From contig CAWEKI010000012.1 in assembly GCA_963809695.1 (NCBI GenBank), positions 283,224-347,223 of the forward strand: 64,000 nucleotides of DNA, read 5' to 3'. The stretch comes from JAGDMJ01 sp963809695 (GTDB lineage: Bacteria > Bacteroidota > Ignavibacteria > UBA10030 > UBA6906). Both the position numbers and the translations under genes were made by a program. Shown piece by piece: positions 45,154 to 55,276 of the stretch; within the stretch, counting starts at the first letter, position 1; each line of letters starts with the position of its first letter. The notes beneath the pieces were generated by a model that was not told where the DNA came from, did not search any database, and worked only from the letters and a program-made list of their open reading frames with translations.

Positions 45154-47508
45154 ATGAAACAGGCATCCCTCATGGGTGTAACGGGAGACTTTATTATTCA
45201 TGTGATCCCGTTGCTATTCATTCTCTCGTCATCAACCATCTCTGCTCAAACTGCTTCTCTTGAAGCCACTCTTTCCCTCAAGCAAGTTAGTGGCGTCATG
45301 GTTCCTTATCAAAATGGATTTGCTCTCCCATCTTTTGAAAAACAGAACCGCAAGATACTTGATCTAAGAGGCGATTGGAAAAAGCAACGGTTTGCCGCCA
45401 GTGATAATGTTACTCTAGCAAAACGTGATTCCACAGGTTATCACAACCTCATGACTGAGGCAGCCGGAAGAAACAGTTCTTCTTTTGATGTCAGCGGGTG
45501 GGAGACCAAGTCCCTACCGGCAGTTGAAAACCACATGAATGCATATCCAACTGTTCCGGAGTATTATCAGGACGGCGTGTGGTACAGAAGGTCTTTTACT
45601 GTTGATCCTGCTGATTCAATGGCATTTGTTAAACTCAATTTCTATGCTGTTAATTACGTTGCCGATGTCTGGCTGAATGATTTCTATCTCGGTTATCATG
45701 AAGGAGGTTATACTCCATTTTCGTTCGATATATCCAAAGCATTGAAGTATGGCGGACCCAATGTTCTCGTGGTAAGAGTGGATAACCCAATGTGGAACAG
45801 TAGAAATGATATCGTCCCATACACGAATTGTGATTGGTTTAATTATACGGGCATCATTCACGATGTCTATCTGGAATTTGCTTCCCCGGTTTCCGTTATC
45901 CGCAATGATATTGTCCCATTGAATCTTGATGCCAGCGTTCAATCAACGGTAGTTGTCAGGAACATTCATCACAATGCCGCATCCGTTGATGTGACGATGC
46001 AGGCGTTCGAAGCCTTGATTGACTCGAGTAATATTACGACAGAGTTTTCATATCAATTACTTGCTGGCAACCATGTGGCAATGACACAAACATCTTTAAC
46101 AATTCCTTCCGATTCCATTGGCGTTTGGAGAACGTCTCTGGCAATTGATAATCCGGTACTCTGGACGCCTAAGCAGCCCCACTTATACATCATGAAGGTT
46201 ACATTGAAGCAGGGGGGGAATGTCATTGATGAGTTCAGTTCACAATTTGGGATACGAACTGCGACAACGAGCGGGAATAAATTCCTCTTGAATAGCAGAG
46301 CAGTGTTTTTCACTGGAGCTGCGAGACATGAGGATCATCCTGTCTACGGAAGAAGCGTTCCTAAAGAAATAATCTTCAGCGATTTGGAGCTTGTAAAAAG
46401 AACGAATGTGAATTTCCTTCGCACAGCTCACTATCCCAATAATCTTTACACGTATTTAATTGCCGACAGATTGGGAATCGCTGCACTCGAAGAAATTCCC
46501 GTGTGGTGGTTTGATACACCGGCCGCATGGCAAATTCAAAATGATACCAGACACATTCACGAGCAGATGTTCCGTGAGATGGTATTTAAGGATTACAACC
46601 GTCCTTCAATTATTCTATGGAGCACATGCAACGAATGTTTAGACGTTTCGAACAGAAAGGAATTCATAGACAAAGTGAATCAGGATTTGGATACCAATTA
46701 TCCTGATGGGAGACTTGTGACACAATCGGCGGCCGCAGATAGACCGGGAGCAACTGATGATTCTCAGAATGCTTGCGATGTTTCTGGATGGACAATGTAT
46801 TTCGGAATCTTTCATGGCTCAACCTACTTCACTGGTACGTATGCATTCCTTAATAGCGCAGAGAGTTTCAATCCGAATAAACCCATCATTGACACAGAAT
46901 TTGGATACTGGTCATCAGAAAATAGTTCCACTGAACAGACACAAGTTGATGTCTTTACGAATACGTTTTTAGCGTTTCAACAACATGCCGCACTTAGTGC
47001 TGCAGGAACGATAAACATCAACGGGTCATTGATGTCGTGTACCTGGTGGTGCATGTTTGATTGGTACTCACATGGACATCCTTCTGGTTTTCAAAGCATG
47101 GGATTGTATTCAATGGATAGAACGAGAGCTAAACCCGTTGCTGCCGTGGTCAAGAACTCGTACGTACCGTATTTCAATTTCGATGGTGTTTCAACGCAGA
47201 TCGACGGTGAAAACAGAAGTATCCCTGATAACGTTGAATTGATGCAAAATTATCCCAATCCGTTCAACCCTGAGACGGTGATTGAATACACAGTTGGAGG
47301 GGTCAGGGCCCAGGGGCCAGGGGTCAGTGTGAAGCTGACGGTATTTGATCTCCTGGGGCGGCAGGTCACGGTGCCGGTCAACGAACGGAAGGCCCCCGGG
47401 ACATATCAGGTGACGTTCGAAGGGACAGGACTCGCCAGCGGCATGTACTTCTACCGGCTCAGTGCCAACGGGTATGTCCAGACAAGGAAAATGATCCTGC
47501 AGAAGTAG
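45154..47508 (+). CDS. GH2-family glycosidase with type IX sorting domain
   Basis: 784 residues. Signal (about 1-32, STISAQ), sugar-binding jelly roll (YQDGVWYRRSFTV; VWLNDFYLGYHEGGYTPFSF), Ig-like domain, and TIM barrel with acid/base Glu494 in LWSTCNEC and nucleophile Glu582 in IIDTEFGYW. The chemistry is retaining beta-glycosidase (galactosidase, glucuronidase or mannosidase type). T9SS sorting domain from LMQNYPNPFNPETVIEY. Body codons are AT-rich, while the last 230 bp after about 47285 are GC-rich and begin with a GGTCAGGGCCCAGGGGCCAG junction, suggesting the sorting domain was attached later. Confidence 0.9.
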   Translation: MKQASLMGVTGDFIIHVIPLLFILSSSTISAQTASLEATLSLKQVSGVMVPYQNGFALPSFEKQNRKILDLRGDWKKQRFAASDNVTLAKRDSTGYHNLMTEAAGRNSSSFDVSGWETKSLPAVENHMNAYPTVPEYYQDGVWYRRSFTVDPADSMAFVKLNFYAVNYVADVWLNDFYLGYHEGGYTPFSFDISKALKYGGPNVLVVRVDNPMWNSRNDIVPYTNCDWFNYTGIIHDVYLEFASPVSVIRNDIVPLNLDASVQSTVVVRNIHHNAASVDVTMQAFEALIDSSNITTEFSYQLLAGNHVAMTQTSLTIPSDSIGVWRTSLAIDNPVLWTPKQPHLYIMKVTLKQGGNVIDEFSSQFGIRTATTSGNKFLLNSRAVFFTGAARHEDHPVYGRSVPKEIIFSDLELVKRTNVNFLRTAHYPNNLYTYLIADRLGIAALEEIPVWWFDTPAAWQIQNDTRHIHEQMFREMVFKDYNRPSIILWSTCNECLDVSNRKEFIDKVNQDLDTNYPDGRLVTQSAAADRPGATDDSQNACDVSGWTMYFGIFHGSTYFTGTYAFLNSAESFNPNKPIIDTEFGYWSSENSSTEQTQVDVFTNTFLAFQQHAALSAAGTININGSLMSCTWWCMFDWYSHGHPSGFQSMGLYSMDRTRAKPVAAVVKNSYVPYFNFDGVSTQIDGENRSIPDNVELMQNYPNPFNPETVIEYTVGGVRAQGPGVSVKLTVFDLLGRQVTVPVNERKAPGTYQVTFEGTGLASGMYFYRLSANGYVQTRKMILQK

Positions 47509-47641
47509 ATCGCTGCTCGCTCCGGTCACGAAGCGAACTTACGCGTCAGAGCATAGGGGTGACAGGGGGAGACGGATGAACCGTCTTCCGTCAATAGATG
47601 TCGCTAACCACTTGTACATTTTCACGAAAGGGGATGAAACA

Positions 47642-49627
47642 ATGAACAAACAATTACTGCTTATTGCCTGTGCGTTGCTCACACAGATGACGTACGCGCA
47701 ACCTGGCGTCAGTACAGACTCCACGAGATATAATGTGAAAAAACAGATAACTGTTTCCTTTCACAATGGTCCAGGAAACGCCACGGACTGGATCGGAATC
47801 TACAAAGTCGGGGATGTCCCTGGCACGGTTGACGCCACTGCCTGGAATTATGTGAACGGCACACAGACCGCCACCGTTGGTACAAAAGATGGTACTGTAC
47901 AATTTCCTGCAGGACTACAGACAGAAGGTGACTACTGGGTTGGAATGTTTGAGAATGATGGTTACACCTTACTGGCAGCAGACTCCTTTAACGTTGTTGA
48001 CCTGTTACCGAGGGTGAGTACCGATAAAACCGAATATGATATCGGTGATTCAATTACCGTTTTTTTCAAGAACGGTCCCAATAATCCAACGGACTGGATC
48101 GGGATTTATAAATTTGGAGATATTCCTGGTCCCACACCATCCACTATTTGGTTTTATGTAAACGGAACACAGTCCCCCACCGTTGGCATACGTGCTGGTA
48201 GTGTTACGTTCGCGGAAGGACTTGCCGATACAGGGATATATTGGGCAAGATTCCTGGCAAACGATGGGTATGAAGTGCTGGATTCAACCGGCTTCAGGGT
48301 CAGCAATTTATCAGATTCAATACCACCGGCAGCCCCTGCTATCAATGTGCTAGCGAGCACGTATTCCAATCTCGTCACATGGTCTGATGTTCCCGGTGAA
48401 GTCAATGAGACCTATTCCGTTTATGCCAGTCTTCACCCAATTACAGATGTTCATGCTGCTGGTGTCGAATTGGTTAAATCACATATACCGGAGGCCTCTG
48501 AGGTGTTTGTTCACATGCTTCGATCTGCAATTGTTGACAGAGCGCGAACGTATTATTATGCGGTTACATGCAGGGATTACGCAGGCAATGTCGGGTCTGC
48601 AGGAACTTTTGGGCCGGTAACGAATACTGCAAAAGGAGTTACTACTGTATCCGTTCATCCGCCAACACCATTTGTTGCTGATGGCGACGTAAGTGAATGG
48701 GCAGGAATTGAACCATTTATCATGAACTCTGCTTCAGGAACAGCAAACGTTCCGGCAAACAATACCGTCGATGGCGATGACGATTGTTCCGCTGAAGTAA
48801 AGGTGGCTGTAGATAGTGTCTATTTGTACGTAATGCTTAATGTAACCGATGATCATTATTATCACCCGGAATCACTATCATCGTGGGAAAGAGATGAACC
48901 GGATCTGTATATTGGCTTGTACAACTTGACAAACACTCATACCTCATATGACACCGGAGCAACCGCCGATTATCAAATACGATTTGATGAAGACCGTATA
49001 CGACTGGATGCAAACACTGATTGTGATTCATTGCTGTTCATCGGCCCTAACTATTTTCATGATGGCGGAATGAGCAAGATCACACCAGGCTACGTAATCG
49101 AAGCAAGAATCCCACTGATTGATCTTGCGACAAAGAGAAATGCCGGTCAAACTGCAAACGATGTAATAAAATGGAAGATTGGAGATAAGATCCCGTTCAC
49201 CATAGGAATCAACGATAATGATAATGGCGCCACCAGGGAAGGAATGATATTTTATTCCCCACAACCGACGGAAACGGCATATTACGATGTTTCTTCCTGG
49301 ACATACACCTGGATCTCAGATGAAGTCACAGGTATTGAAGATCATCCCGCCCTTGCTACCGTGTATGCTCTGAATCAGAATTATCCAAATCCATTCAATC
49401 CAAGTACGACAATTCAATACTCTATCGCAAAACCAGGATTAGTGAATTTAAGAGTATTTGATGTTCTGGGAAGACAAGTGGCTGAATTAGTAAATGGGCA
49501 TCAAAGTGCCGGAAATCACAGCATAGCTTTTCAGGCTGGCACCAAGAAATTATCGAGCGGAGTTTATATTTACCAATTGCGGTCTGGTGATTTTGTCAGT
49601 GTGAAGAAAATGTTGCTGCTGAAATAG
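47642..49627 (+). CDS. Secreted SKICH-like/CBM9-like protein with sorting domain
   Basis: 661 residues from ATG 47642 (AAAGGGGATG upstream). Signal to TYAQ; two tandem modules of about 100 residues, each carrying ATDWIGIYK-GD-PG (about 20-115 and 118-215), a pattern also found at the N-terminus of secreted metallophosphatases; a fibronectin-like module; a CBM9-like domain (FVADGDVSEWAGIEPFIM; DRIRLDANTDCDSLLF); and a T9SS sorting domain from LNQNYPNPFNPSTTIQYSI. Both body and tail are AT-rich. No catalytic motif is visible; probably a glycan-binding component next to the GH2 and GH3 enzymes. Confidence 0.82.
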   Translation: MNKQLLLIACALLTQMTYAQPGVSTDSTRYNVKKQITVSFHNGPGNATDWIGIYKVGDVPGTVDATAWNYVNGTQTATVGTKDGTVQFPAGLQTEGDYWVGMFENDGYTLLAADSFNVVDLLPRVSTDKTEYDIGDSITVFFKNGPNNPTDWIGIYKFGDIPGPTPSTIWFYVNGTQSPTVGIRAGSVTFAEGLADTGIYWARFLANDGYEVLDSTGFRVSNLSDSIPPAAPAINVLASTYSNLVTWSDVPGEVNETYSVYASLHPITDVHAAGVELVKSHIPEASEVFVHMLRSAIVDRARTYYYAVTCRDYAGNVGSAGTFGPVTNTAKGVTTVSVHPPTPFVADGDVSEWAGIEPFIMNSASGTANVPANNTVDGDDDCSAEVKVAVDSVYLYVMLNVTDDHYYHPESLSSWERDEPDLYIGLYNLTNTHTSYDTGATADYQIRFDEDRIRLDANTDCDSLLFIGPNYFHDGGMSKITPGYVIEARIPLIDLATKRNAGQTANDVIKWKIGDKIPFTIGINDNDNGATREGMIFYSPQPTETAYYDVSSWTYTWISDEVTGIEDHPALATVYALNQNYPNPFNPSTTIQYSIAKPGLVNLRVFDVLGRQVAELVNGHQSAGNHSIAFQAGTKKLSSGVYIYQLRSGDFVSVKKMLLLK

Positions 49628-49866
49628 CGGTAGACAATATCAACGGTACTATAATCATCTGACGTTTGCTACAAGGCACTCATCAAGTCTTTCCTGGTGC
49701 ATCCCCGATTTTCAAGTGGGGGGAGGCGATGCAAAGCCGTGTTGTGACCACGTTCGACGAATTCCACAAACGCCCAACAGGTAGGCACCACGGACAGCTA
49801 TCATTCTGCAGTTGATCGATTCATGGGCCTGGTAGATCTACACAACGTATCTTGAACAGCAGAGAA

Positions 49867-52110
49867 ATGAAGACAATACTGTTGAACATTTTGATAAGCA
49901 TTTGTCTGATCACATTATTCCGACTGACAACTTCAGCTCAGACAAAATCAATCTCTCAAAAAGTTGATTCTGTATTGACTGTGATGACTATCGGTGAAAA
50001 AATCGGACAGCTAAACCAGTACAATGATGATTGGACGGCGGCAGGACCTTTAACCTTAGATACTGACAAAGTACGTAAGATACAAACCGGCAAAATAGGA
50101 TCATTGCTGAATTGTATGGGAACAGAACGCACAAGACGCTGGCAGGAAATCGCCATGCAGTCGCGATTAAAAATACCATTGCTGTTCGGACAGGACGTAA
50201 TTCATGGTTATAAAACCACTTTCCCGATTCCACTTGCCGAAGCGTGTAGCTGGGACTTGGATGCTATTAAACTATCGGCAAGGATAGGTGCAACAGAAGC
50301 AAGTGCAGCTGGCATTCACTGGACTTTTGCTCCGATGGTAGACATTACCCGCGATCCTCGCTGGGGAAGGGTAATGGAAGGAGCGGGCGAGGATACCTAT
50401 CTGGCTTCGAGAATTGCTTATAGTAGAGTAAAAGGATATCAGGGTGATACACTAGGCGCAATAAATTCGGTAATGGCATGTGCCAAGCATTTTGCCGGAT
50501 ATGGTGCCGCAATTGGAGGCAGAGACTATAATTCGGTCGATATGAGTGATAGACTTCTTTGGGAAACCTATCTACCCCCATTCAAAGCTGCAGCTGATGC
50601 CGGCGTTGCAACGTTTATGACATCTTTCAACGACATCAACGGTGTCCCTTGCACCGGGAATATATATTTGCTACGAGACATTCTAAGAAAACGATGGAGA
50701 TTTCAAGGTTTTGTCGTAAGCGATTGGGGATCGATTGGTGAAATGATAAATCACGGCACTGCGAAAAACGAATCCGCCGCTGCGCTTTCTGCCATTACCG
50801 CAGGATGCGATATGGATATGGAGAGTCGCAGTTATGAAAACGATCTTGCTCAATTGGTAAAAGATGATAAGATATCAATTGCTTTGGTTGATGATGCAGT
50901 GAAAAGAATTTTGACGAAGAAATTTGAACTTGGTTTGTTTGATGATCCATTCAAATTCTGTAGTTCCCATAGAGAACATGAACAATTAAACAATCCAGAA
51001 CACACAATCGCTGCAAGAGATATAGCCAGAAAAAGCATTGTGCTGCTCAAAAATCAAAATCACCTGTTGCCATTATCTAAAGACATAAAAACCATTGCAT
51101 TTATTGGTCCATTGGTAAAAGCAGTAACACAGAACAAAGGGTTTTGGGATGTTGAAGTGCCCGGGAGTGACTCTGATGATATTGTAACACAATGGCAGGG
51201 GCTTCAAAATAAGGTGGGCAATAAGACAAATCTACTGTACGCGAAGGGATGCGATATAGAAGGAGATAACATAGATGGATTTGCAGAAGCCCGAAACATC
51301 GTAAAATTGGCTGACGTGGTTATTCTGAGCATTGGCGAACGACGCGACATGACCGGAGAAGCCAAAAGCCGCAGCAATATAAATATTCCAGGTGTGCAGG
51401 AAGATTTACTGCAAGAACTCTTGACAATGGGAAAACCAGTCGTGGTATTAGTTAATGCCGGACGTCCATTAGTTTTCAATTACACAGCCGATAATGCAAC
51501 AGCCATTTTGTACACGTGGTGGTTAGGGAGTGAAGCCGGTAATGCAATTGCCGATGTAATATTCGGCGATTATACTCCTTCAGCTAAACTTCCGATGACC
51601 TTTCCGCTAAGCGTCGGCCAAATTCCTGTTTACTACAATCATTTGAGTACTGGACGCCCAGCACAAAACGATAGCGATCGCTTTTACAGAAGCGCCTATG
51701 TAGATTTGTCCATATTCCCAAGATACGAATTTGGTTATGGATTAAGTTACACTACCTTTGAATATAGAGATTTACAATTGAGTAAGAAGAAAATGAGGTA
51801 CAACGAGCAGATAGCAGTGTCTTTCACGATTACGAATACCGGCAAGTATGATGGTGAAGAAATCGTACAACTTTATCTCCATGACATTGTGGGCTCAATT
51901 GCAAGACCGGTAGAAGAGTTGAAAGACTTTAAGAAAATAGCGCTCAAGAGAGATGAGACCAAAACTATCAGGTTTGTAATTGACAAGGAAAAACTCTCCT
52001 TCTACGATGACAAATTACGATGGATTGCCGAACCAGGCGAATTTGATTTAATGATAGGTGCATCGTCAAGGGATATCCGATTGAAAGATAAGTTTGAATT
52101 GACTGAGTAA
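49867..52110 (+). CDS. bglX: GH3-family beta-glucosidase (BglX-like)
   Basis: 747 residues from ATG 49867; a TTG at 49852 is an alternative. Signal peptide to TTSAQ. The GH3 N-terminal barrel contains the usual KHFAGYGAAIGGRDYN, and the nucleophile is Asp286 in FVVSDWGS; the C-terminal sandwich (SIGERRDMTGEAKSR) and fibronectin-III-like end (FTITNTGKYDGEEIVQLYL) complete the BglX arrangement. Hydrolyses beta-linked glucosides or xylosides in the periplasm. No sorting domain. The sequence is AT-rich compared with the first 34 kb. Confidence 0.92.
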   Translation: MKTILLNILISICLITLFRLTTSAQTKSISQKVDSVLTVMTIGEKIGQLNQYNDDWTAAGPLTLDTDKVRKIQTGKIGSLLNCMGTERTRRWQEIAMQSRLKIPLLFGQDVIHGYKTTFPIPLAEACSWDLDAIKLSARIGATEASAAGIHWTFAPMVDITRDPRWGRVMEGAGEDTYLASRIAYSRVKGYQGDTLGAINSVMACAKHFAGYGAAIGGRDYNSVDMSDRLLWETYLPPFKAAADAGVATFMTSFNDINGVPCTGNIYLLRDILRKRWRFQGFVVSDWGSIGEMINHGTAKNESAAALSAITAGCDMDMESRSYENDLAQLVKDDKISIALVDDAVKRILTKKFELGLFDDPFKFCSSHREHEQLNNPEHTIAARDIARKSIVLLKNQNHLLPLSKDIKTIAFIGPLVKAVTQNKGFWDVEVPGSDSDDIVTQWQGLQNKVGNKTNLLYAKGCDIEGDNIDGFAEARNIVKLADVVILSIGERRDMTGEAKSRSNINIPGVQEDLLQELLTMGKPVVVLVNAGRPLVFNYTADNATAILYTWWLGSEAGNAIADVIFGDYTPSAKLPMTFPLSVGQIPVYYNHLSTGRPAQNDSDRFYRSAYVDLSIFPRYEFGYGLSYTTFEYRDLQLSKKKMRYNEQIAVSFTITNTGKYDGEEIVQLYLHDIVGSIARPVEELKDFKKIALKRDETKTIRFVIDKEKLSFYDDKLRWIAEPGEFDLMIGASSRDIRLKDKFELTE

Positions 52111-52175
52111 ATAGATCAGGGTAATAATCGATGGTCCAGTAGACCTAGTTTCCACTTCAGCGAAGACGATTGGTC

Positions 52176-54089
52176 ATGACAATTCGACATCTACTGCCAA
52201 CACTGCTTCTTCCTTGCTGCCAGTTATTGTCGATGGCGCAGGAGTTACGCAATCCAATCGAACCTTCCTATTTCAAATTAACCAGCTCCAACGGATTGAT
52301 TGTAGCAGTATACAATGCAAAAGAAAATAGGATTGATGATGTTTATCCGCACATATTTGCCACCTATGATTCCTCAAAATATGTATATCCTTTTGTCGGC
52401 AATATCGCGTTAAACAGTACTGAACGCCCAGCGTATGTTGGATATCTGAAGAATACACATGTAATAACTGCCGCATACAGCGGTTTTACACTGAATTATT
52501 TTTCGTCGTTCACTAACAATGATATAGTCTTCTATATAGTGGCAAGGGGCAGCAAGAGGACAATAGAAAACATATCGTTTAAAGCCGAAATGGAAAAAGG
52601 GCAACCGGTAAGCGGCCTGACGTTGTTGGAAAACCATTTACAAGACATACCCATCCATATTGCCGGGAATGCCCTCACGGGAAACATTTTGCGCAGGTAC
52701 AACAAAGATATTTTTGAAAGATATTGGCTGTTTTCCTTTACCGATTCTTTGCATACCGATACTTCTATTGTTAGCGATGCGATTGGTGCATTGGCGAATA
52801 TGAAAACGTCTTTGCTAGACGATGAGGTTACTTACATGCGAAAGTTTTTTTCAACGTGTACTATCCCCAACAAAGTATCTGTGAAAGAGAGAAATGTAGT
52901 GGAACAATCCATTACCATTCTAAAGATGTCACAAGTATCAGATAAAGAAATATTTCCTTATTCTCATGGACAGATAATGGCGTCGTTACGCCCCGGTCTA
53001 TGGCATATAGCCTGGGTAAGGGATGCGAGTTACGCGATTCAGGCGATGAACCGGCTGGGGATGTTTGCTGAGGCCAAAAAAGGTTTGGAGTTCATGTTGA
53101 AAGCTCCATCAGGCCGCTATAAACACTACGTGTACACGGATGGGAAAGATTATGGCCCTGGCGTGGATTATCAAATTTCCTTGACCAGGTATTTTGGCAA
53201 CGGCACAGAAGAATGTGACTATAACGATTTTGGCCCAAACATTGAATATGATAATTTTGGATTATTCTTGATTGCTTTTTCCGACTATGTTACGCGTAGT
53301 AAGGACGGCGCATTTTATAAAACTTGGAATCGAGTGATGTGCACAAAAGTAGCTGACGCCACTGTAAGTTGCATAGATACAAATTCATTGATAAAAGCCG
53401 ATTCCGGTCCATGGGAACACCATCTCCAAACACCAAAGCAATATACTTTTACCTCTGGTGTTTGTGCAAGGGGTTTGGAACAATTTGCGATGCTGCAGGA
53501 GCAATTCCTTCTGCCGTACGACAAATATAAATCAGCAGCTGAAACATTGAAGCAAGGCATCATGACACACATGCTCTGCGAAAACAGGTATATCAAAGGC
53601 AATGAAAGCGATCGGCTAAAAACGGAGACTGAATATTATGATGCGGGCGTATATGAACTTTTTGCAAATGGATTAATCAATAATAAAGAAATCTTCTTGT
53701 CTCACATGAATGAATATGACAAGATTTTGAGGATCAAAGGAGCCAGGCCAGGCTATATCCGACTCAATACCGCCGATCCTTATGAAAACCAAGAATGGGT
53801 ATTTGTCGATCTTCGAATTGCACACGCCCATCTTCTATTCGATGACAAGCCTGCGGCAGCCAAGTTGTTGAATCATGTTACCGAACAGGCGGCGATAAAT
53901 GATAATACTATTCCGGAAATGTACAGCAACAAACTGCAAATGGACAAAGTGACGGATAATTTTAAGTCTTCCAACATTTGGTGCAATTGTATCAGGGATA
54001 AAGACGATCAATATATCGGAGCCATTCCAATGGTGGGATATGGATCGGCGGCATATATTATTGCATTGTTTGCGTATTATGCCAAATAA
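52176..54089 (+). CDS. GH15-like (glucoamylase-type) secreted glycosidase
   Basis: 637 residues from ATG 52176; a TTG at 52170 is the alternative. Signal (LLPTLLLPCCQLLSMAQ), an N-terminal beta-domain, then an (alpha/alpha)6 barrel with WVRDASYAIQAMNRLG, GPWEHH (Glu414) and IPEMYS (Glu581), placed as in GH15 glucan 1,4-alpha-glucosidases; subgroup and substrate uncertain. 60 bp after the GH3 gene and of the same AT-rich composition, so both were likely acquired together. No sorting domain. Confidence 0.85.
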   Translation: MTIRHLLPTLLLPCCQLLSMAQELRNPIEPSYFKLTSSNGLIVAVYNAKENRIDDVYPHIFATYDSSKYVYPFVGNIALNSTERPAYVGYLKNTHVITAAYSGFTLNYFSSFTNNDIVFYIVARGSKRTIENISFKAEMEKGQPVSGLTLLENHLQDIPIHIAGNALTGNILRRYNKDIFERYWLFSFTDSLHTDTSIVSDAIGALANMKTSLLDDEVTYMRKFFSTCTIPNKVSVKERNVVEQSITILKMSQVSDKEIFPYSHGQIMASLRPGLWHIAWVRDASYAIQAMNRLGMFAEAKKGLEFMLKAPSGRYKHYVYTDGKDYGPGVDYQISLTRYFGNGTEECDYNDFGPNIEYDNFGLFLIAFSDYVTRSKDGAFYKTWNRVMCTKVADATVSCIDTNSLIKADSGPWEHHLQTPKQYTFTSGVCARGLEQFAMLQEQFLLPYDKYKSAAETLKQGIMTHMLCENRYIKGNESDRLKTETEYYDAGVYELFANGLINNKEIFLSHMNEYDKILRIKGARPGYIRLNTADPYENQEWVFVDLRIAHAHLLFDDKPAAAKLLNHVTEQAAINDNTIPEMYSNKLQMDKVTDNFKSSNIWCNCIRDKDDQYIGAIPMVGYGSAAYIIALFAYYAK

Positions 54090-54183
54090 TTTCCTTTCAT
54101 GGTCTAACGGGGTAGAAAATAAAGCGGCGCATCCATACCTTAGGTTGCCTTCAATCAAATCTCATATCCTAAGGAGGATACGC

Positions 54184-54530
54184 CAATGGCAAAGTACAAG
54201 AGAGTTCGTTCACAGGCAAGACGGTAGAAGAGAAAAAACGATGTTCGCCCCCACGTGTATTCAGCTGTCGAGAGCATAGGCCGCCAGGGGATGCAGGAGG
54301 AGATCCAGGCTGGCCCTGGAGGCCGAACGGGACGATCGGGGTGAGGGTGCCCCGGATGGAGACCCCGTATGAGTTTCGAAGCACGTCCCGCGTTATGAGC
54401 GCATGAGCCCGGAGATGAAGCAGCTGCTGGGACACGAGGATATCAAGACGATACTCATCTATGCGAAAGCCGACAAGCGATTGCTCGAAAAAGCGATGGA
54501 AAGTTTTGGAGAGTTGGCCAAGAGTGGTTA
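54184..54530 (+). pseudogene. Tyrosine-recombinase relic
   Basis: AAGGAGGATACGCCA precedes an ATG (54184) opening MAKYKRVRSQARR and stop. At 54400-54530 follows KQLLGHEDIKTILIYAKADK, RLLEKAMESFGEL, the C-terminal box of XerC/D-type integrases (LGHxxIxTTxIYxHxD). The catalytic Tyr position (IYAKAD) is intact, but the Arg and His boxes are missing. It lies at the edge of the repeat cluster. Confidence 0.55.
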
Positions 54531-54632
54531 CATAATGGTTACAAATCTTCCGGGGGGAAATGGAAAGCCACTTATGGGACACGAATGATCCGGTAAGTGG
54601 CTCATTTTTAACGAGATGGCTGTGCCCGGAAC
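54519..54632 (+). repeat. Dispersed hairpin plus tRNA-end-like motif (copy 3)
   Basis: GTGGTTACA, GAAAGCCACTTAT / GGTAAGTGGCTC hairpin, T-run, then GTGCCCGGAAC at 54622-54632. Confidence 0.65.
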
Positions 54633-54704
54633 CCTTCGTCTCGGCCCACGCGAGCAGCGGGCCTCGCTCAGGGTCTCAATCCCGTCGCAATGAACGGGAT
54701 TCGA

Positions 54705-54769
54705 CAGGACCCCGCCCAAAAACCGGGCGAGGGTTTCGTGGCCGGTCCGTCCCGACGATGGTCGGGACG
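54705..54769 (+). repeat. 65-bp GC-rich palindromic module (copy A)
   Basis: CAGGACCCCGCCC ... ACCGGGCGAGGGTTTCG, then GTCCCGAC / GTCGGGAC. Matches 58449-58513 at 62 of 65 positions; two stem-loops. Confidence 0.8.
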
Positions 54770-54835
54770 AAACTCTCGGTCCCGCAACATGCGGGACCGG
54801 AGCGGGGCGGCTCCTCAGCAGGACACCAATCATGT

Positions 54836-55276
54836 TCAAGCGAGGTCTTCAAGGTCCAGCAGATCCTGCTTACGTCCGCTTGCACGTTTGTTCGTGACAA
54901 GATCTTCTTTGGAGATAACGTGGACCTTCTGCTGTCCGTAGGTGGATTCAACCCGCTTCGGCCAAGCTTCCTTAAATTCAATCCCATCAATTGCAGTAAG
55001 CAGGTCGATGCGAAGTGGCGGGTACCCAATCTGGATGACCCGGCCTGGTGCGGCGAGGTCCTGCCAGGCTAGAGAGGGAGATGTAAATCCGAATTCCTCA
55101 AGCGCCCGGATGATGCGGCGGGCGTTTTCTTTCGAGGCCTGCACGAAGATGTCCAGGTCGCCGGTGTAGCGGGGATGGGCATGCAGGGCGAAGGCATACC
55201 CTCCCACTATGAGATACTCCACTTCGTGTTTATTGCACGACGCGAAGAACTCTTCGAAGTCTTTGGCTACCGTCAT
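54836..55276 (-). CDS. MNT-type nucleotidyltransferase (AbiEii/DUF6036-like)
   Basis: 146 residues from ATG 55276. The conserved core YLIVGGYAFALHAHPRYTGD then LDIFVQ has the GG and DxD of minimal nucleotidyltransferases, and PLRIDLLTAIDGIEFKEAW provides the third carboxylate. Such proteins act as toxin or antitoxin parts of AbiE/MNT-HEPN-like systems. The preceding 67-residue gene overlaps by 47 bp, so translation is coupled. No ATP-independent evidence for toxicity; stand-alone metabolic roles are possible. Confidence 0.82.
   Translation of the reverse strand: MTVAKDFEEFFASCNKHEVEYLIVGGYAFALHAHPRYTGDLDIFVQASKENARRIIRALEEFGFTSPSLAWQDLAAPGRVIQIGYPPLRIDLLTAIDGIEFKEAWPKRVESTYGQQKVHVISKEDLVTNKRASGRKQDLLDLEDLA

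Noticed and set aside
54690..54835. Repeated peptide SRPSSGRTG read on the minus strand at both GC-rich modules as a real protein domain
   Set aside because: Explained by near-identical palindromic DNA; no start, ribosome site or conserved frame around it.
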